From Procambarus clarkii (lineage: Eukaryota > Arthropoda > Malacostraca > Decapoda > Cambaridae), in NCBI RefSeq assembly GCF_040958095.1, contig NC_091228.1, positions 9,374,340 to 9,438,339 of the forward strand: a stretch of DNA of 64,000 bases, written 5' to 3'. Positions 27,701-41,233 of this stretch are shown here, in pieces. Position 1 is the stretch's first letter; each line of letters opens with the position of its first letter. The notes under the pieces were generated by a model that did no database searches, was not told the origin of the DNA, and saw nothing but the letters and a program-made list of their open reading frames with translations. The translations under genes were made by a program, and so were the position numbers.

Positions 27701-30700
27701 GTACACAGAGTGTACAGTATGGTAGTGTACACAGATGCGTGTACACTGTGGTAGTGTACACAGAGGGTTGTACACTATAGCAGTGTACACGTGGGCGTGA
27801 ACACTATGGTAGTGTACACAGAGGGGTGTACACAATGTTAGTAAACACAGAGGTGTGTACACTATGTTAGTGTACACAGAGGTGTGCACACAATGGTAGT
27901 GTACACAGACGCGTGTACACTATGGTACTGTACACAGAGGCGTGTACACTATGGTAGTGTACACAGAGACGTGCACACAATGGTAGTGTACATAGAAGTG
28001 TGTACACAATGATAGTGTACACAGGGGCGTGTACACTATCTTAGTGTACACTGAGGCGTTACACTATGGTAGTGTACACAGGGGCGTGTACACAACGGTA
28101 GTGTACACAGAGGCGTGTACGCAATGGTAGTATACACAGAAGCGTGTACACTATGATAGTGTACATAGAGGTGTGTACACATGGTAGTGTACACAAAGGC
28201 GTGTACACAATGACAGTGTACACAATGGTAGTGTACACAGAGGTGTGTATACAATGGTAGTGTACACAGGGGCGTATACACTATGGAGGTGTACACAGAG
28301 GCCTGTCTCACTATGGTAGTGTACACAGGGGCGAGTACACAATGGTAGTTTACACAGAGGCGTGTCCCCTGAGACGTGTACACAATGGTAGTGTACACTA
28401 TTGTAGTGTACACTATAGTGTACACAGAGGCGTGTTTCACTATAGTAGTATACACAGGGTTATGTACAGTATGGTAGTGTACACAGAGGCGTGTCCACTT
28501 AGGTAGTGCTCACAGAAGCGTGTACACAATAGTAGTGTACACTATGGAAGTGTACACTATGGAAGTGTGCACTATGGCAGTGTACACAGAGGCGTGTACA
28601 CTATGGTAGTGTACACAGGCGTGTGTACACTAGGATAGTGTACACATAGGCGTGTACACTATGGTAGTGTACACAGGGGTGTGTACACTATGGTAGTGTG
28701 CACAGAAGCGTGTACACTATGGTAGTGTACACAGAGGCTTGTACACTATGGTAGTGTACACAGGGGCGTGTACACTTTGTTAGTGTACACTGAGGCGTAA
28801 CACTATGGCAGTGTACACAGAGGCGTGTACAGAACGGTAGTGTACACTGAGACGTGTACGCAATGGTCGTATACACAGAAGCGTGTACACTATGATAGTG
28901 TACATAGAGTTGTGTACACATGGTAGTGTACACAAAGGCGTGTACACAATGACAGTGTACACAATGGTAGTGTACACAGAGGCGTGTACACAATGGTAGT
29001 GTACACAGAGGTGTGTATACAATGGTAGTGTACACAGTTGCGTATACACTATGGAGGTGTACACAGAGGCGTGTCCACTAAGGCAGTGTACACTGAGACG
29101 TGTACACAATGGTAGTGTACACTATGGTAGTGTACACTATATTTGTGTACACAGAGGCGTGTTTCACTATGGTAGTATACACAGGGTCATGTACACTATG
29201 GTAGTGTACACAGAGGCGTGTCCACTTATGTAGTGCACACAGAAGCGTGTACACAATAGTATTGTACACTATGGAAGTGTGCACTATGGCAGTGTACACA
29301 GAGGCGTGTACACTATGGTAGTGTACACAGGCGTGTGTACACTAGGATAGTGTACACATAGGCGTGTACACTATGGTAGTGTACACAGGGGTGTGTACAC
29401 TATGGTAGTGTGCACAGAAGCGTGTACACTATGGTAGTGTACACAGAGGCTTGTACACTATGGTAGTGTACACAGGGGCGTGTACACTTTGTTAGTGTAC
29501 ACTGAGGCGTAACACTATGGCAGTGTACACAGAGGCGTGTACAGAACGGTAGTGTACACGGAGACGTGTACGCAATGGTAGTATACACAGAAGCGTGTAC
29601 ACTATGATAGTGTACATAGAGTTGTGTACACATGGTAGTGTACACAAAGGCGTGTACACAATGACAGTGTACACAATGGTAGTGTACACAGAGGCGTGTA
29701 CACAATGGTAGTGTACACAGAGGTGTGTATACAATGGTAGTGTACACAGGGGCGTATACACTATGGAGGTGTACACAGAGGCGTGTCCACTAAGGCAGTG
29801 TACACTGAGACGTGTACACAATGGTAGTGTACACTATGGTAGTGTACACTATATTTGTGTACACAGAGGCGTGTTTCACTATGGTAGTATACACAGGGTC
29901 ATGTACACTATGGTAGTGTACACAGAGGCGTGTCCACTTAGGTAGTGCACACAGAAGCGTGTACACAATAGTATTGTACACTATGGAAGTGTACACTACG
30001 GAAGTGTACACAGAGGCGTGTACACTATGGTAGTGTACACAGGCGTGTGTACACTAGGATAGTGTACACAGAGGCGTGTACACTATGGTAGTGTACACAG
30101 GGGGGTGTACACTATGGTAGTGTGCACAGAGGCGTGTACACTATGGTAGTGTACACAGAGGCGTGTACACTATGGTAGTGTACACAAAGGCGTGTACACT
30201 ACGGTAGTGTACATAGAGGCGTGTACACTACGGTAGTGTACACAGAGGCGTGTACACTATGGTAGTGTACATAGGAGTGTACACTATAGTAGTGTACACA
30301 GGGGTATGTACACAATGGTAGTGTACACAGAGGCGTGGTCACTATGGTAGCGTTCACAGAGGCGTGTACACTATTGTAGTAGTGTACACAGGGGCGTGTG
30401 CACAATGGTAGTGTACACTAGAGTAGATTACACAATGAAAGTGTACACAATGGTAGTGTACTCAATGGTAGTGTAAACTTGGGCGTGTACACTATTTTAG
30501 TGTACACAGAGGCATGTACACAATGGTAGTGTACACAGAGGTGTGTACACTATGGTAGTGTAAACAGAGGTGTGTACACAATGGTAGTGTACACAGAGGC
30601 GTGTACACTATGGTAGTTTTCATAGGGGCGTGTACATTATGTTAGTGTACTCAGAAGCGTTACACTATGGTAGTGTAAACAGGGTGTGTACACAATGGTA

Positions 30701-33700
30701 GTGTACACAAAACCGAGTACGCAATGGGAGTGTACAAAGAGGCGTGTACACTATGATAGTGTACACAGAGGTGTGTACACTATGGAAGTGTACACACGGC
30801 GTGTACACAATGGTAGTGTACACAATGGTAGTGTACACAGGGGCGTGTACACTATGGTAGTGTACACAAAGGTAGTGTACACAATGGTAGTGTACACAAA
30901 GGCGTGTCTCACTATGGTAGTGTACACAGGGGGCGAGTACACAATGGTAGTGTACACAGAGGCGTGTCCACTAAGGTAGTGTACACAGAGGCGTGTACAC
31001 AATGGAAGTGTTCACTGTAGTAGTGGACACTATAGTAGTGTACACAGGCGTGTACACAATGGTAGTGTACATTATGGTAGTGTACACTATGGTAGTGTAC
31101 ACAGAGGCGTGTCTCACTATGGTAGTGTACACAGGGGCGTGTACACTATATTTGTGTACACAGAGGCGTGTACACTATGGTAGTTTACACAGGAGAGTGT
31201 ACACTATGGTAGGGTATACAAGGGCGTGTACATAGCAGTGTACAGAGAGTGTGTACCATAGTGTGTACACTATGGTACTGTACACAGGGGTGTGTACACA
31301 ATGGTAGTGTACATAGAGGCGTGTACACAATGGTAGTGTACACAGGGGTGTGTACACTATGGTAGTGTACACAGAGGCGTGTACAATTTGGTAGTGTACA
31401 CAGAGCCGTGAAGACAATGGTAGTGTACACAGGGGTGTGTACACTATGGTAGTGTACACAGGGGCGTGTACACTATGGTAGCGTACAGAAAGGCGTGTAC
31501 ACTATGGTAGTGTACACAGAGGCGTGAACACAATGGTAGAGTACACAGGGGTGTGTACACTATGGTAGTGTACGCAGAGGCGTGTACACTATTGTAGTGT
31601 ACATAGAGGAGTTATACACTATGGTAGTGTACACAGTGGTAGTATACACAGAGGCGTGTACACTATAGTAGAGTACACAATGGTAGTGTACACAATGGTA
31701 GTGTACACAATTGTAGTGTACAAAATAGTAGTGTACACTATTGTAGTGTACACAATGGTAATGTACACAGGGGTGAGTACTTAATGGTAATGTACACAAT
31801 GGTAGTGTGTACAGGGGTGTGTACACAGGGCTGTGTACACAATGGCAGTGTACACAGTGGTATTGAACACAATGGTAGTGTACAAAGAGCGTTTACACAA
31901 TGGTAGTCTACACAGAGGCGTGTACACAATGGTAGTGTTCACAGTGGCGTGTACACAATGGTAGTGTTCACAGAGGTGTGTATACTACCATAGTGTACAC
32001 AGAGGCGTGTACACAATGGTATTGTAAACAGAGGCGTGTGCACAATGGTAGTGTACACTGAGCCGTGTACACAACGGTAGTGTACACAAAGGCGTGTACA
32101 CTATGTTAGTGTACACGGGGGCGTGTACACAATGGTAGTTTACAGAGTTGTGTACGCTATGGTAGTGTACACTATGAAAGTGTACACAATGGACGTGTAC
32201 ACAGTGGTAGAGCACAATATGGTAGTGTACACTATTGTATTGTACACTATGGTATTGTACACTATGGTAGTAAACACAGAGGTCTGTACACTATGGTAGT
32301 GTACACAGAGTGTACACTATGGTAGTGTACACAGTGTACACTATGGTAGTGTACACATCGGCGTGTACGCTATGGTAGTGTACACAGAGGGTTGTACACT
32401 ATGGAAGTGTACACAGAGGTGTGAACACAGAGGTGTGTACACAGTGGTAGTGTACACCTGGGCGCATTCACTATGGTAGTGTACACAGAGGTGTGTACAC
32501 AATGGTAGTGTACACAGAGATGTGTACAGTATGTTAGTGTACACAGAGGTGTGCACACAATGGTAGCGTACACAGAGGCGTGAACACTATGGTAGTGTAC
32601 ACAGTGGCGTGTACACTATGGTAGTGTACACAGAGACGTGCACACAATGGTTGTGTACACAGTGGCGTGTACACTATGGTAGTGTACACATGGATGTGTA
32701 CGCTATAGTAGTGTACACAGAGGCGTGTACACTACGGTAGTGTACACAGAGGCGTGTACACTTTGGTAGTGTACATAGAGGATTGTACACTATGGTAGTA
32801 AACACATTGGCGTGTACACAATGTCAGTGTACACTTTAGTAGTGTACACAGAGGAATGTACACTATGGGAGTGTACACAGAGGCGTGTACACTATGGTAT
32901 TGTACACAGGGGCGTGTACACAATGGTAGTGTACACTATGGTAGTGTACACAATGATAGTGTACACAATGGTAGTGTTCTCAATGGTAGTGTACACAGGG
33001 GTGTGTACACAATGGTAGTGTAAACAGGGGAGTGTACACAATGGTAGTGTACACAGGGGTGTGTACACAATGGTAGTGTACACAGGGGTGTGTACACAAT
33101 GGTAGTGTATACAATGGTCGTGTGCACAGGGGTGTGTACACAATAGTTGTGTACACAGGGGTGTGTACACAATGGTAGTGTACACAATGGTATTGTACAC
33201 AAGGGTGTGTACACAATGGTAGTGTACACATTGGCGTGTACACAACGGTAGGGTACACAGAGGCGTGTACACAGTGCAAGTGTACACAGAGGCGTGTACA
33301 CAATGATAGTGTATACAGAGGTGTGTACACAATGATAGTGTATACAGAGGCGTGTACACTATGGTAGTGTACACAGAGGCGTGTACACAATGGTAGTGTA
33401 CACAGAGGTGTGTAAACTATGGTAGTGTACACACAGGGGCGTGTACACAATGTTAGTGTACACTATGGTATTGTACACAATGATAGTGTACACAGTGGTA
33501 GTGTACTCAATGGTAGTGTACACAGGGGTGTGTACACAATGGTAGTGTACACATGGGTGTGTACACAAAGATAGTGTACACAATGGTAGTGTGTACAGGG
33601 GTGTGTACACAATAGTTGTGTACACAGGGGTGTGTCCACAATGGTAGTGTACACAATGGTATTGTACACAGGTGTGTGTACACAATGGTAGTGTACACAT

Positions 33701-34445
33701 GGGTGTGTACACAATAGTTGTGTACACAGGGGTGTGTCCACAATGGTAGTGTACACAATGGTATTGTACACAGGGGTGTGTACACAATGGTAGTGTACAC
33801 ATGGGCGTGTACACAATGGTAGTGTACAATAAGGCGTGTACACTATGGCAGTGTACACTGGGGTGTGTACACTATGGTAGTGTACACAGAGGCGTGTACA
33901 CTACGGTAGTGTACACAATGGTAGTGTACACAGAGGCGTGTACACAATGGTAGTGTACACAGAGGCGTGTAAACTATTGTAGTGTAATCATTGTAGTGTA
34001 TACTGTTATAGTGTACACAGAGGCATGTACACTATTGTAGTGTACACATTTTAGTGTACACTATTATAGTGTACACATTGTAGTGCACACAGAGGCGTGT
34101 TCACAATGGAAGTGTACACAGAGGCGTGTACACGAAGGTAGTGTACACAGGGGCGTGTACACTATGGTAGTGTACACAGAGGTGTAAACTATGGTAGTGT
34201 ACACAGAGGCGTGTACACAATGGTAGTGTACACAGAGTCGTGTACAGTATGGTAGTGTACACAGAGGCGTGTACACATTGTTAGTGTACACAGAGGCGTG
34301 TACACAATGGCAGTGTACACAGTCGTGTACACAACGGTGGTGTACACAATGGTAGTGTACACAGAGGCGTGTACACTATGGTAGTGTACACAGAGGCGTG
34401 TACACTATGGTAGTGTACACAGAGGCGTGTACACTATGGTAGTGT
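15792..34445. repeat. 18.7-kb minisatellite of palindromic GTGTACAC half-units
   Basis: The basic period is about 29 bp, made of two half-units: GTGTACACAGAGGC (14) and GTGTACACAATGGTA or GTGTACACTATGGTA (14-15). GTGTACAC is its own reverse complement, so every copy is at once a direct and an inverted repeat. Roughly 600 units are present (length divided by 29). Variants include AGGGGC, AGGGGT, AGAGGT and runs of only the AATGGTA half-unit (19240-19330, 31670-31770, 32930-32990). Because 29 is not a multiple of 3, frames cycle through all phases and rarely meet stops on either strand. The many VHYHCVHASVYTTIVYT-type frames are therefore artefacts. No interruption by other sequence was seen. 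Confidence 0.97.
28631..30060. repeat. Higher-order tandem duplication, 712-bp period
   Basis: The rare landmark CTAGGATAGTGTACACA recurs near 28630, 29342 and 30054, spaced 712 bp. The order of variant units between them is nearly the same in both blocks. This is a recent duplication of a block of about 24-25 minisatellite units. Confidence 0.85.

Positions 34446-35921
<1,476 letters not shown>

Positions 35922-35983
<62 letters not shown>
35922..35983. repeat. (TA)n microsatellite
   Basis: About 62 bp of TA between foldback copy 2 and the 3' end of the next retroelement fragment. Confidence 0.96.
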
Positions 35984-35987
<4 letters not shown>

Positions 35988-36784
35988 TTTGTGAGGGTAC
36001 CACCTCTGGTGCCAATGTGGGGACCCATAGCCTCGGAGAAGAAAATAAAAAGTATTCAGAGGAGACCTTGTGGTCTCTCACTGAACACTAATATTATCCT
36101 CTCCTACCACCCCCATTCTTTTGTATGTACACATATATATTTACTTTATTTGAACTTTGTTACAAAAAAGGAGTTACATATGGGTTACAAAGATGGTTGT
36201 CATAGGTTGTCGAGTTCCTCCAGCTCCTCAGATGGCGGGCAGGAACCCTGGATGCAGTGCGCATTTCCCCTCTGTATCGCCACACTGAGGCGCTGGAAAA
36301 GAAAGCTTGCAGCTCTCGGGTCCCTTGTTGTTTCAATGAGCCTAGAACCCAGTTCCTTCAAAAAACTGGTAGCACTTTTACCCCAGGCGCCGAGCGTCTC
36401 AGAAGCAATGGGGACAAAATTGTAGTGGTGATCCAGTTCTCTATACTTACGGGATTTGGCTGCTTCCCTGTGGGTGGCAGCGCCACCTGGTTGTGCAACA
36501 CTGAGGTTAATGTAGGTGTTAGCCAGGGTTGATACGCACGTGTAGTCCCATACCAACTGCTTGCCATTCTTCCAGGGGTTCACTGTGATACCATCCGGGC
36601 GACCAATAAGAGCATCAGAGTTACGGGGCGTTAGGTAACGGGGCTCTCTTTCAGCTGGGCATCCAGCTGTAGTGAGGCTCCTCATGATGATGTCGTTAAC
36701 TTCACTGTGCCTCGAGTGCCATCCCCCTGTGCTTTGGCAGAGTAGGCCATGGTGACCGTACCTGTCAGCCACCACCTCGCCGCA
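35984..36784 (-). pseudogene. 3' fragment of a retroelement ORF with R2-like endonuclease-type domain
   Basis: The minus-strand frame from 36784 to the stop at 36200 encodes about 195 residues. It shows a Cys/His stretch (CGEVVADRYGHHGLLC), the pair RPDGITVNPW and KQLVWDYTCV, a conserved FVPIASETLGAWGKSATSF and the C-terminus PPSEELEEL. A zinc-like motif followed by PD...D resembles the restriction-like endonuclease at the C-terminus of R2-type non-LTR elements. An RT-associated domain of other type is possible. The RT part is absent: sequence changes to (TA)n at 36785, and upstream codons in that frame are TA repeats. 35984-36199 is its 3' untranslated tail, ending in (TA)n. Confidence 0.5.
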
Positions 36785-36835
36785 AATATATATATATATT
36801 ATATATATATATTTATATATTATATATATTAAATA

Positions 36836-36897
<62 letters not shown>

Positions 36898-36900
36898 TAT
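36785..36900. repeat. Imperfect (TA)n
   Basis: About 115 bp of TA with small interruptions, between the endonuclease fragment and the Penelope-like element. Confidence 0.95.
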
Positions 36901-37332
36901 TTTGGTTGCAGTCTTTCCGGTAGACATATATTATGAAATATGACCGAAAAAGTAAGATTAATAATTCTAACACGATTTTTCTCAATATTTCTTAAGTTTC
37001 TTTTCACTGTCGATGGTAATTGAAAAATCAGTTCTCCAAAATTCACTTTTATTTCTAGTCTGATGCGACACTTGAACGTGTTTCGTACTAACTTATTACA
37101 TTTTCAAAGACTTTAGTTTACACACACACAGCTATAACCTGCAAACACTAAACAGATATCTTACTATGCTATAATTCAAAAGGCTTTTCATTTTATATAC
37201 CTGCATTTGGGTGAGGTGATATGTTACAACAGTTTTGGACGAGGTGAAAACAAACTTTCAACACTAGAACACGAAATATTGCGTAATATTGGGTAAAGTT
37301 AAAGGGGAAGAATAGAAGTAAATGCAAAGGGC

Positions 37333-37728
37333 CTATTGGCCCATATTTCTTGATGCTTCTATATTGGTGCGGAGTCTTGAAGTTGGTAGACTATAGCTAT
37401 GCATTAATTCGCTGTTGATTGCTGGTGTTGACTTCTTGATGTGTAGTGCCTCGCAGATGTCAAGCCGCCTCCAATCGCTGTATCTATCGATGATTTCTGT
37501 GTTTTTTGTTAAGACATCTCTGGTGATGGTCTGGTTGTGGGAAGAGATTATATGTTCCTTAATGGAGCCCTGTTGCTTATGCATCGTTAATCGCCTGGTA
37601 AGAGATGTTGTTGTCTTGCTTATATATTGAGTTCTTTGAGGCTTACAGTCCCCAAGTGGGCATTTGAAGGCATAGACGACGTTGGTCTCCTTTAAAGCGT
37701 TCTGCTTTGTGTCTGGAGAGTTTCTCAT
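37333..37728 (-). pseudogene. GIY-YIG endonuclease domain of the Penelope-like element
   Basis: 131 residues counted from an internal Met; the real protein continues upstream through the RT. The linker Cys motif FKCPLGDC precedes the GIY-YIG core: NVVYAF supplies the first strand and QYISKTTTSLTRRL the second, followed by DWRRLDICEALHIKKSTPAIN with the conserved Glu region. The second strand usually carries Gly where this copy has Ser (YISKT). A TAA at 37756-37758, in an A-rich linker, separates it from the RT frame although the phase is identical (735 nt between the Met positions). The copy is therefore probably dead. Confidence 0.75.
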
Positions 37729-37755
37729 GAGTAGGTTGGCCGTTTTTTTGTTTTT

Positions 37756-38405
37756 TTAGTAAATCGTCAATTGTATCTTCTGATTTTTGTCTGTTGGGAT
37801 AACGTTCCTATTAACAACATCTTTCAGGACCCTTTCCTCTGTTTTATGAGCTGTGGAAAAGAAGTTCCTGTAAAATAGTCTAATAGAGGGTACAGGTGTT
37901 GTGTTAGTTGTCTCTTCAAAGATTGCATTGCGTTTCACCTTCCTTCTTATGATGTCTTCAACGAAACCATTGGAGAATGCATTGTGGACTAGGACCTGCC
38001 TTACCCTACAGAGTTCTTCATCGACTTGCTTCCATCCTGAGCTGTGGCTGAGAGCAAGGTCGACATAAGCGTTAACAACACTCCTCTTGTACCTGTCTGG
38101 GCAATCACTGTTGGCATTGAGGCACATTCGTATGTTTGTTTCCTTAGTGTAGACTGCAGTGTGGAAACTTCCGCTTCTTTCCATGACTGTAACATCTAGA
38201 GAGGGCAGCTTCCCATCCTTCTCCATCTCGTAAGTGAAACGCAACACAGAATTCCGCTCAAATGCCTCCATCAGCTGCTGCAGACGTCTGGCATCAAGTA
38301 CCTGCATAAAAGATATCATATCAGTTTTGTTGAAGATATCATAAAAATATAGGTGAAACGCTATGCCACCTCTGAAGAGTCCACCAAAACAACACTCTTC
38401 ATCTA
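37756..38405 (-). pseudogene. C-terminal part of Penelope-like reverse transcriptase
   Basis: About 215 residues. Diagnostic stretches are NSVLRFTYEMEKDGKLPSLD, FHTAVYTKETNIRMCLNANS and SSGWKQVDEELCRVRQVLV, all in the region after the RT active site in Penelope-like elements. The frame begins inside the 35-bp minisatellite (MAQDETPYSHSWWPKS), which is not part of the protein. It ends at the premature TAA before the endonuclease. Confidence 0.78.
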
Positions 38406-40735
38406 GAATATTGGGGCTCTTGGGCCACCAGCTGTGGGAGTAGGGCGTCTCATCTTGGGCCACCAGCTGTGGGAGCTGGGTGTCTCATCTTGGGCCACCA
38501 GCTGTGGGAGTGGGGCATCTCATCTTGGGCCACCAGCTGTGGGAGTGGGGCGTCTCATCTTGGGCCACCAGCTGTGGGAGCAGGGCGTCCCGTCTTGGGC
38601 TACCAGCTGTGGAAGCGGGGCGTCTCATCTTGGGCCACCAGTTGTGGGAGTTAGGCGTCTCATCTTAGGCCACCAGCTGTGGGATCGGGGCGTCTCATCT
38701 TGGGCTACCAGCTGTGGGACTAGGGCGGCTCATTTGGGGCCACCAGCTGTGGGAGTGGGGCGTTTCATCTTGGGCTACCAGCTGTGGGAGCGGGGCGTGT
38801 CATTTTGGGCCACAAGCTGTGGGAGTGAGGCGTCTCATCTTGGGCCACCAGCTGTGGGAGCGGGGAGTCTCATTTAGGCCCACCAGTTGTGTGAGTGGGG
38901 CGTCTCATCTTGGGCCACCAGCTGTGGGAGTGGGGCGTCTCATCTTGGGCCATCAGCTGTTAGAGTGGTGCGTTTCATCTTGGGCCACCAACTGTGGGAG
39001 CAGGGCGTCTCATTTTGGGTCACCAGCTGTGGGAGCGGGACGTCTCATCTTGGGCCACCAGCTGTGGGAGTGGGGGCGTCTCATCTTAAACCACCAGCTG
39101 TGGGAGTGGGGCATCTCATCTTGGGCCACCAGCTGTGGGAGTGGGGCGTCTCATATTGGGCCACCAGCTGTGGGAGCAGGGCGTCCCATCTTGGGCTACC
39201 AGCTGTGGGAGCGGGGTGTCTCGTCTTGGGCTACGAGCTGTGGGACTAGGGCGGCTCATTTGGGGCCACCAGCTGTGGGAGTGGGGCGTCTCATCTTGGG
39301 CTACCAGCTGTGGGAGCGGGGCGTGTCATTTTGGGCCACAAGCTGTGGGAGTGAGGCGTCTCATCTTGGGCCCCCGGCTGTGGGAGCGGGGAGTCTCATT
39401 TTGACCCACCAGTTGTGGGAGTTAGCCGTTTCATCTTGGGCCACCAGCTGTGGGAGCAGAGCGTCTCATCCTGGGCCACCAGCTGTGGGAGTGGGGCTTC
39501 TCATCTTGGGCCACCAGCTGTGGGAGTGGGGCTTCTCATCTTGGGCCACCAGCTTTGGGAGTGGGGCGTCTCATCTTGGGCCACCAGCTGTGGGAGCGGG
39601 GCGTCTCATCTTGGGCCACCAGCTGTAGGAGTGGGGCATTTCATCACGGGCCACCAGCTGTGGGAGTGGGGCGTCTCATCTTGGGCCACCAGCTGTGGGA
39701 GTGGGGCGTCTCATCTTGGGCCACCATCTTTGGGAGTGGGGCGTCTCATCTTGGGCCACCAGCTGTGGGAGCGGGGCGTCTCATCTTGGGCCACCAGCTG
39801 TAGGAGTGGGGCTTCTCATCTTGGGCCACCAGCTGTGGGAGTGGGGCTTCTCATCTTGGGCCACCAGCTTTGGGAATGGGCCGTCTCATCTTGGGCCACC
39901 AGCTTTGGGAGTGGGCCGTCTCATCTTGGGCCACCAGCTGTGGGAGCAGGGCGTCTCATCTTGGGCCACCAGCTGAGGGAGCGGGGCGTCTCATCTTGGG
40001 CCACCAGCGGTGGGAGTGGAGCGTCTCATCTTGGGTCACCAGCTGTGGGAGTGGAGCGTCTCATCTTGGGTCACCAGCTGTGGGAGCGGGGCGTCTCATC
40101 TTGGGCCACCAGCTGTGGGAGTGGAGCGTCTCATCTTGGGTCACCAGCTGTGGGAGTGGAGCGTCTCATTTTAGGCCAACAGCTGTGGAAGTGGGGCATG
40201 TCATATTCGGCCACCAGCTGTGGGAGCGGGGCATGTCATATTCGGCCACCAGCTGTGGGAGTTGGGCATGCCTTCTTGGAACACCAGCTGTGGGAGCGGG
40301 GCATCTCATATTCGGCCACCAGCTGTGGGAGCAGGGCGTCTCATCTTGGGCCACCAGCTGTGGGAGTGGGGCTTCTCATCTTGGGCCACAAGCTGTGGGA
40401 GTGGGTCGTCTCATCTTGAGCCATCAGCTGTGGGAGTGTGGCCTCTCATCTTGGGACAACAGCTGTGGGAGCGGGGCGTCTCATCTTGGTTCACCAGCTG
40501 TGGGAGTGGGGCGTCTCCTCTTGGGCCACCAGCTGTTGGAGTCGGGTGTCTCATCTTGGGCCATCAGCTGTGGGAGTTGGGCGGTTCATCTTGAGCCACC
40601 AGCTGTGGGAGCGCGGTGTCTCATCTTGGGCCACCAGCTGTGGGAGTGGAGTGTCTCATCTTGGGCCATCAGCTGTAGGAGTGAGGCGTCTAATCTTGGG
40701 ACACCAGCTGTGGGAGTGGGGCGTCTCATCTTGGA
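38406..40735. repeat. 35-bp minisatellite, about 66 copies
   Basis: The unit contains CCACCAGCTGTGGGAG and GCGTCTCATCTTGGG. Variation falls mostly at the GTGGGGCGTC part (GCGGGGC, GTGGAGC, GTGGGGCTTC, GCATGTCATATTCGG). 35 is not a multiple of 3, so stop-free units keep all three plus-strand frames open; the WATSCGSGASHLGPPAVGVG frames (up to 334 codons) are artefacts. Locally, blocks are duplicated: 38570-38890 resembles 39165-39420. Confidence 0.96.
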
Positions 40736-40990
40736 GTAGTCTTTCTAACAATGGGTCCTCTAACATTAGGATGGTGTTCCACACCCGGATGGCTTGGTGC
40801 TGCAGTCTGATGTTTAGTGGCTGTATGTTCAGAAGTTCATGGAACTCCTGGACTGTCTGATCATATGGTGGACGGTGTTTTGCTGCTCTCCTTAGTGCCT
40901 TATACCGCACTGCTTGTAGCTGTTGCATGTTAGTTTTCTTTAAGGTGTTTAGTGGTACTGAGGAATATTTTAGATTCTTTAATTGGATAG
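40736..40990 (-). pseudogene. C-terminal end of a non-LTR retrotransposon RT protein
   Basis: The minus-strand frame reads ...LKNLKYSSVPLNTLKKTN, MQQLQAVRYKALRRAAKHRP and LLNIQPLNIRLQHQAIRVWN. This matches the pattern at the end of Jockey/I/CR1-type RT proteins (LQ..QNKALR...NI.PLNIRLH..A...W). It is cut on the left by the 35-bp minisatellite, so its C-terminus and 3' tail are missing. Confidence 0.55.
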
Positions 40991-41160
40991 GGTTATGTTG
41001 TCAGGAGGGGAGGGGGTGCCTGAGGGAGGGACGGGGAGGGGTACCTGAGGAAGGGACAGGGCGGGGTGCCTGTGGGAGAGACGAAGGGGGGGGGGGGGTT
41101 TGATGGGGAAACCAGGGGAAGGGAGGGGAGGGGGAACTCGTTTCCTCCGGACAAGGTGAG
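40991..41160 (+). other. G-rich tract upstream of the candidate first exon
   Basis: Contains many G-runs on the plus strand, a 13-14 G homopolymer near 41086-41098 and about three degenerate copies of a GGGGTGCCTGAGGGAGGGAC-type unit. G-quadruplex formation is plausible. Its place just ahead of the exon at 41234 would suit a promoter, but no TATA box or clear initiator was recognised. Confidence 0.4.
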
Positions 41161-41233
41161 GGAGAAGAGGCAGCTCCCACAGTCACTTGCTCACCGGCTG
41201 CCAGCCAGCCTGGACGTCTCGTTGCCTGTTGCC

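Larger units (their letters stand above)
36901..38405 (-). mobile_element. Penelope-like element, 5'-truncated
   Basis: On the minus strand: the end of the RT domain (to 37756), a GIY-YIG endonuclease region (to 37333), then about 430 bp of 3' untranslated sequence ending in (TA)n. The 5' part of RT, including the catalytic YADD-type motif, is missing; sequence changes to the 35-bp minisatellite near 38405. Confidence 0.82.

Noticed and set aside
16061..33858. Many 60-310 codon frames such as VHYHCVHASVYTTIVYT
   Set aside because: They arise from the GTGTACAC array in every frame on both strands, with starts and stops set by unit variants only.
15792..34445. CRISPR-like array
   Set aside because: The repeat is too short, spacers are not unique and the context is a eukaryotic minisatellite.
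39415..40419. 334-codon Trp/Gly-rich frame
   Set aside because: Product of the 35-bp array. All three plus frames are open because the unit lacks stops and is not a multiple of three.
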